From Streptomyces sp. CB09001 (GTDB taxonomy: Bacteria > Actinomycetota > Actinomycetes > Streptomycetales > Streptomycetaceae), in the NCBI RefSeq assembly GCF_003369795.1, contig NZ_CP026730.1, forward strand, positions 7,307,001-7,371,000: a stretch of DNA of 64,000 nucleotides, written 5' to 3'. The notes below the pieces were generated by a model. It had not been told where the DNA came from, ran no database searches, and saw nothing but the letters and a program-made list of their open reading frames with translations. The position numbers and the translations under genes are program-made. Shown here piece after piece: positions 60,373 through 64,000 of this stretch. Numbering within the stretch: position 1 is the first letter of the stretch; each line of letters starts with the position of its first letter.

Positions 60373-62049
60373 TCAGATGACGCGGAACAGGTCGGCGGCG
60401 GCGTGCACGTCGGTGAAGTCCTCGACGGAACGGAGGTGGTCGCACAGGGCCTCGAGGACCGAGCCGGCCGCCGCGACGCGCGGGGAGCCGACGCCCACGC
60501 CGAAGACCCGGAAGCCCAGCCGGCGCTTGGCCTCGTTCCACCCCCGCATCCAGGCCTCGGTGACACCGCAGTCGTCGTCGGTGAGCATCACGATGTCCCC
60601 GCGCGTACGGGCGGCGTCGGCGAACTCCTCCTCGAGCAGTTCGCCCGCCGCCGACAGGGGCCGCTCGTAACTGGTGCCGCCGCCGAGGAAGGTCTCCGCG
60701 AAGTCGAGGGTACGGGCGAGATCGGCGGGCCGGCCGGCCGGGAAGCGGAAGACCCGGAGCCGGTCGGCGGCGGAGAACACGATGCCGACGAAGTCCCGCC
60801 CCGCGTCACGGGCCTGGTCCAGCAGGGCCAGTGCGCACGCCTTCGCCCAGGCCTCCCGGGTGATGCCGCCGGGCCCCGCCTCGTACATGGAGTGCGAGGT
60901 GTCCACGCAGGCGATGACGGCGCCCCGGCCGGTGGCCTGTTCCCCCTGGCTGTCGTAGAGCATCAGCTCCCGCGCGGCGTAGCGCGCGGCGAACACCGCA
61001 CGCAGTTCGGGCAGTCCCAGATTGGCCAGCTCGGACGGGATGACCCGGGAGAGGTCGTCGCCGAGCGTGACCCCGATCAGCTCACCGGTGGCGTTCTCCA
61101 CCTTGCGGGCGCGTTCCCCCTTGGCCATCTGCCGGAAACGGCCGATCAGTTCGGCCCACTCGGCGAGCCGTCCGGTGCGCAGCCGCTCCGCCAGCCGGGC
61201 GCGCTCGTCGAACGGCATCCGCTCCAGCTCGCCGGAGCCGACACCCCAGGCCCGCATGAGCGCGGTCTCCTCCCGCGCGGCCGCCGCCGACTTCGCCACC
61301 GCTCCGCGCGCGGCGGCACGGACGCCGGGGATCGCCACGGCGAGCGCCCGGCCCGCGTCGGAGGCGGCCCGCCTCGCGGCGGCGTCCGCCTCCCGGACCG
61401 CCCGCCGTACGGCGTCGGCCGCCGGTCCCGGCACGGTGCCGTCCTCGCCGGCCTCTTCGGCGGCCTGCCGGAGCGCCTCGGCGACGGCGTCCGCCGCGTC
61501 CTCGGCCTCCCGCCGGGCCCGCTCCGCCCGCTCGTCCCGGTCCCGGGCGGGCCGGGAGTCCTCCAGCATCCGGCGCAGCGCGGTGCCCTGGGCGAGTACG
61601 GCCATGGCCGCGGCGTACGGGTCGCCGGCCGTCTCCCGGTGCAGCCCGTCGAAGTCCGGTGACTCCAGCAGCGCCGCGACGAGGCGGTGGTTGACCAGCC
61701 GGGAGGGCTCCAGCTCGGCCGGCTCGCGCAGGCGTGGGGAGGTCTTGTAGGCGGCCAGGAAGACGTCGGTGAGCAGGTCGGCCGTGTGCGCGTGGTGCTC
61801 GCCCAGTTCACCGGCCAGCTCGCGCAGCGCGGGCGACTGCTCGTAGGTGTCGCGCCAGGCCATGCGGTCGAAACGGTCCGCGGCCACGGCCCCGGTGTGC
61901 CGCGCGGGGGCGGCACCCGACCGGGCCAGCCACGCCCCGGCGCGGTCCGCCAGCACGTCGAGCCGGCTCGCCGTCCCGCTCCCGTGCACGTCCGTGTCGG
62001 TGTCCGTGCCCGTGTTCGTGTCCGTTTCTGTCTCCGTGTTCTCGTCCAC
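60373..62049 (-). CDS. VWA-domain protein, ViaA-like partner of MoxR ATPase
   Basis: The 558-residue protein has a Thr/Asp/Glu repeat leader (TETETDTNTGTDTDTD), a helical middle part rich in Ala/Arg/Glu (about 40-330) and a C-terminal VWA domain (about 370-555) with MIDAS motif CVDTSHSMY (DxSxS), and later MLTDDDCG. Layout and partner match ViaA of the RavA-ViaA system, and CoxE-like proteins. GTG 62049 lies 20 bp after the ATPase stop and gives the first plausible start. The pair presumably acts as chaperone or metal/cofactor insertion machine on a membrane or respiratory target; none is adjacent. Confidence 0.87.
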   Translation of the reverse strand: MDENTETETDTNTGTDTDTDVHGSGTASRLDVLADRAGAWLARSGAAPARHTGAVAADRFDRMAWRDTYEQSPALRELAGELGEHHAHTADLLTDVFLAAYKTSPRLREPAELEPSRLVNHRLVAALLESPDFDGLHRETAGDPYAAAMAVLAQGTALRRMLEDSRPARDRDERAERARREAEDAADAVAEALRQAAEEAGEDGTVPGPAADAVRRAVREADAAARRAASDAGRALAVAIPGVRAAARGAVAKSAAAAREETALMRAWGVGSGELERMPFDERARLAERLRTGRLAEWAELIGRFRQMAKGERARKVENATGELIGVTLGDDLSRVIPSELANLGLPELRAVFAARYAARELMLYDSQGEQATGRGAVIACVDTSHSMYEAGPGGITREAWAKACALALLDQARDAGRDFVGIVFSAADRLRVFRFPAGRPADLARTLDFAETFLGGGTSYERPLSAAGELLEEEFADAARTRGDIVMLTDDDCGVTEAWMRGWNEAKRRLGFRVFGVGVGSPRVAAAGSVLEALCDHLRSVEDFTDVHAAADLFRVI

Positions 62050-62069
62050 GGGGCCGTCCGCCGCGGTGC

Positions 62070-63287
62070 TCAGAGCTGGGCCTGGACCGTGCTCGCGTCC
62101 ACGCCGAGGGCCTCGGTGAGCACCCGGGCGCGGACGGCGCGCTGGCGGCCGGTGACCCGGTCGATGGCGGTGGTGGAGCGGCCCGCGCCCACCGCCTCCG
62201 CGCGCAGTCTCTCCAGCCGTTTGCCCGCCATGGCCAGCTGGTTGTGGGCCTTCTTGATGACCCACTCGCTCAGCGCCTCGCGGGACCGCCCGGCCATCGC
62301 GTCGAGCTGCGCCTCCAGCTCCGCGATGGTGTCGGCGAGGTCGAGCGCCTCCTTGGCGTCCGGATTGACCAGGTGCAGTACTTCACGTTCGACCGTCGGG
62401 CGTTCGGCGGGGGAGTTCCACAGCACGTGGGTCAGCACCGACAGATCGCTCTCCGCGACCGAGGGGCGCCCGTCGAGGTAGGCGGACGCCTGGAGCAGGC
62501 CCACCGCCTGCCGCCAGCGGCGGTCGGAGGCGATCAGCTCCTTGCGGCGCAGGGCGGCCCGCAGGGTGCAGACCGCGTCCACGATCCCGTCGGGCACCTC
62601 CACTTCGGGGACGGCCTCGTCCACGGCGTGCCGCAGCGCCGCCAGGTCCACGGTGGTCCGCCCGGGCGTGGCCGGGCGGCTGACGGCGGAGCGGACCAGA
62701 GCGGCGAAGTTGGAGGGATCCTCCAGGTACGTGACCTCGATCCGCACCAGGAGCCGGTCGTAGATCGCGGCCGAGTCCTCGCCGTCGGGCAGCTCGTTGC
62801 TCGCCGTGATGGCGCCGATGAGAGGGCAGCGGACGGGCTCACCGCCGCTCTCGGGGTGGTAGATCCGCTCGTTGAGGTAGCCCAGCGTCTCGTTCAGCGC
62901 CGCCGTGGAGCACTTGAAGATCTCGTCGATGAAGGCGACGTGTGCGGTGGTGGCGCGCCCTTCGTAGACCTGGCGGTACTCCCCGCGCGCCAGCGCGGCG
63001 ACGTCGATCGGCCCGAACATCCTCGTCGGCGCCGTGAACTTGGACAGCAGGATCTCCCAGTAGGACGCCCCCACGACCCGGCCCGTCAGTTCCCGGGCCA
63101 GCTCGGACTTCGCGGTTCCGGGCGGGCCGAGCACCAGCGAGTGCTGACCGGCCAGCAGCGTCACCAGCAGCGTCCGTACGACGTCGGCCCGTTCGTAGAA
63201 GCGGTCCGACAGCTCGTCGCCGATCGCCCGGAGCCGCTCGGCCGTGTCCTGGGCGGCCGGTGCCTCCTGCGGGTCCTTCTGGCCCAT
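62070..63287 (-). CDS. MoxR-family AAA ATPase, RavA-like
   Basis: The 405-residue ATPase has Walker A LVLGPPGTAKSELAREL, Walker B AHVAFIDEIFKCS, sensor-1 region GAITASNELPDG and sensor-2-type arginines in a helical lid. The C-terminal 120 residues form a helical/coiled region (IAELEAQLDAMAGRSREALS) where E. coli RavA has its LARA domain, which is not recognisable here. AGGAGGAG precedes the ATG. It is cotranscribed with the VWA gene, the canonical MoxR-VWA pairing. Confidence 0.9.
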   Translation of the reverse strand: MGQKDPQEAPAAQDTAERLRAIGDELSDRFYERADVVRTLLVTLLAGQHSLVLGPPGTAKSELARELTGRVVGASYWEILLSKFTAPTRMFGPIDVAALARGEYRQVYEGRATTAHVAFIDEIFKCSTAALNETLGYLNERIYHPESGGEPVRCPLIGAITASNELPDGEDSAAIYDRLLVRIEVTYLEDPSNFAALVRSAVSRPATPGRTTVDLAALRHAVDEAVPEVEVPDGIVDAVCTLRAALRRKELIASDRRWRQAVGLLQASAYLDGRPSVAESDLSVLTHVLWNSPAERPTVEREVLHLVNPDAKEALDLADTIAELEAQLDAMAGRSREALSEWVIKKAHNQLAMAGKRLERLRAEAVGAGRSTTAIDRVTGRQRAVRARVLTEALGVDASTVQAQL

Positions 63288-63423
63288 GGCCGACTCCTCC
63301 TGTGGCGGTCCGGGTGGGCTGGCGGATCAGAGCCTATCCCGCACAAACGTCCACTTCCTCGCCCTGCCCCCGGTCGGTACCTCGGCCCGCGGCGCGGTGG
63401 CGCCATCGACCAGACTGTCCACC

Positions 63424-64000
63424 ATGAGCCACTTGTTCTCGCCGTCGGCCCGCTCCGTGCCGGCCGCGACCGCCGCCGTCCTGGCGGCCTGCTGCCTCAC
63501 CGCGTGCTCCGGGGGCGGCGGCGAGACGCCGGCGGCCATCCGCGTCAACCAGGCCGGATACGTCTCCGGCGAGAAGAAGTTCGCCTATGTCATGGGAGAC
63601 CGGGACACCTTGGCGGACGCCGGTTTCGAGGTCCTGGACGAGCGCGGCGACCCGGCCGGGCACGGCGCCCTCGGTCCCTCCCTCGGCGGCTGGAACGACA
63701 CGTACACCGCCGTGCGCACCATCGACCTCTCCTCGCTGCACCGCACCGGCACCTACCGCCTGCGCCTGGTCGGCGCGGGCGGTGACCCCGAGGTCCGCTT
63801 CCGGGTGGCGCCGGCGGAGCGGTTGCTGGACCCGCTGCGCGCGGACACCGTGCGCTTCTTCGGCACCCAGCGGGACGGCGCGGACGTACTGGCCGATGCG
63901 ACCGGGCGGGAGCCCTCGCACCTGACCGACGAACAGGCGCGCGTCTACGAGCCGGCCCGCACCGGCCCGGAGGCCGACGGGACCACGGCCGGTTCGGCAC
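63424..64000 (+). CDS. GH9-type cellulase, lipoprotein, 5' part only
   Basis: The first 192 codons are visible; the gene leaves the window on the right. The N-terminus has a lipoprotein signal (VLAACCLTAC), then a CelD-type N-terminal Ig-like domain (about 38-140; IRVNQAGYVSGEKKFAYVMG, GTYRLRLVGAGGDPEVRFRV). The start of the GH9 catalytic domain follows (LRADTVRFFGTQRDGADV). Catalytic Asp/Glu residues lie beyond the window. No ribosome site precedes the ATG at 63424, so a leaderless or alternative start is possible. Cell-anchored GH9 enzymes process cello- or xyloglucan-derived oligomers, consistent with the window's beta-glucan theme. Confidence 0.82.
   Translation, partial: MSHLFSPSARSVPAATAAVLAACCLTACSGGGGETPAAIRVNQAGYVSGEKKFAYVMGDRDTLADAGFEVLDERGDPAGHGALGPSLGGWNDTYTAVRTIDLSSLHRTGTYRLRLVGAGGDPEVRFRVAPAERLLDPLRADTVRFFGTQRDGADVLADATGREPSHLTDEQARVYEPARTGPEADGTTAGSA

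Noticed and set aside
1..64000. CRISPR arrays, tRNA/rRNA genes, phage genes, secondary-metabolite synthase modules
   Set aside because: Looked for; no regularly spaced repeats, no tRNA cloverleaf signatures, no integrase or phage structural genes, no PKS/NRPS/terpene/lanthipeptide motifs seen.

Overview
The window reads as Streptomyces (or a very close actinomycete) chromosome: GC is uniformly very high with strong third-position GC bias, GTG starts are frequent, translationally coupled ATGA/GTGA junctions are common, and the gene families are typical of the genus (XRE-DUF5753 regulators, SAV2177-type methyltransferases, secreted GH64/GH43/GH16 enzymes, ROK and LacI sugar regulators). No rRNA, tRNA, CRISPR array, prophage or recognisable antibiotic cluster was seen. 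The gene mix (scavenging enzymes, secreted hydrolases, decayed genes, one insertion sequence) suggests an accessory, environment-facing part of the chromosome.

Layout. 1-1.8 kb: SGNH lipoprotein and membrane acyltransferase (surface O-acylation). 1.9-7.2 kb: response regulator, sensor kinase and GerMN lipoprotein as a coupled operon, then an MMPL exporter. 7.2-9.6 kb: 2,2-dialkylglycine decarboxylase (dgdA) and its divergent LysR regulator around a perfect operator-like palindrome. 9.6-12.8 kb: TetR regulator divergent from a second MMPL exporter. 12.9-15.7 kb: PAS/GAF PP2C phosphatase coupled to a CBS-BON protein. 15.8-24.0 kb: a sulfate-ester scavenging locus: secreted GH43 enzyme, divergent ROK regulator, SsuABC-like importer, Cys-type sulfatase, and the formylglycine-generating enzyme that activates it. 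24.0-28.4 kb: a decay zone with a small secreted protein, an IS110 element with a candidate bridge RNA, a TetR pseudogene, a quinone oxidoreductase and a truncated methyltransferase.

28.5-34.8 kb: CebR-like LacI regulator, sugar importer (binding protein plus two permeases, no ATPase) and GH1 beta-glucosidase, controlled by two 14-bp operators spaced 21 bp. 34.8-36 kb: GH64 beta-1,3-glucanase. 36.2-47.3 kb: a catabolic island: Nudix, serine hydrolase and IclR regulator facing a complete Dpp-type importer, a degenerate ROK protein, creatininase-family amidohydrolase, glucarate-dehydratase-like enolase-superfamily enzyme and RidA. 47.3-54.2 kb: FAD/Fe-S D-2-hydroxyacid dehydrogenase, YciI protein, a 5'-truncated LuxR regulator, aldo/keto reductase with a divergent XRE regulator. 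54.3-57.8 kb: GH16 laminarinase, a second GH64 and a GH43 arabinan-type enzyme. 57.9-60.3 kb: hypothetical, XRE-DUF5753, methyltransferase. 60.4-63.3 kb: RavA/ViaA-like MoxR ATPase and VWA protein. 63.4 kb to the end: 5' part of a GH9 lipoprotein cellulase.

How it works together: the window is dominated by polysaccharide and sulfate-ester scavenging. Secreted beta-1,3-glucanases (two GH64, GH16), GH43 enzymes and a GH9 enzyme would release oligosaccharides, and the LacI-controlled importer plus GH1 would take in and cleave beta-glucosides. LacI-type palindromes next to one GH64 and the GH16 gene hint at a shared regulon. The most novel-looking assembly is the 36-47 kb island, whose enzymes fit import, amide hydrolysis, acid-sugar dehydration and imine clean-up of an unknown substrate.
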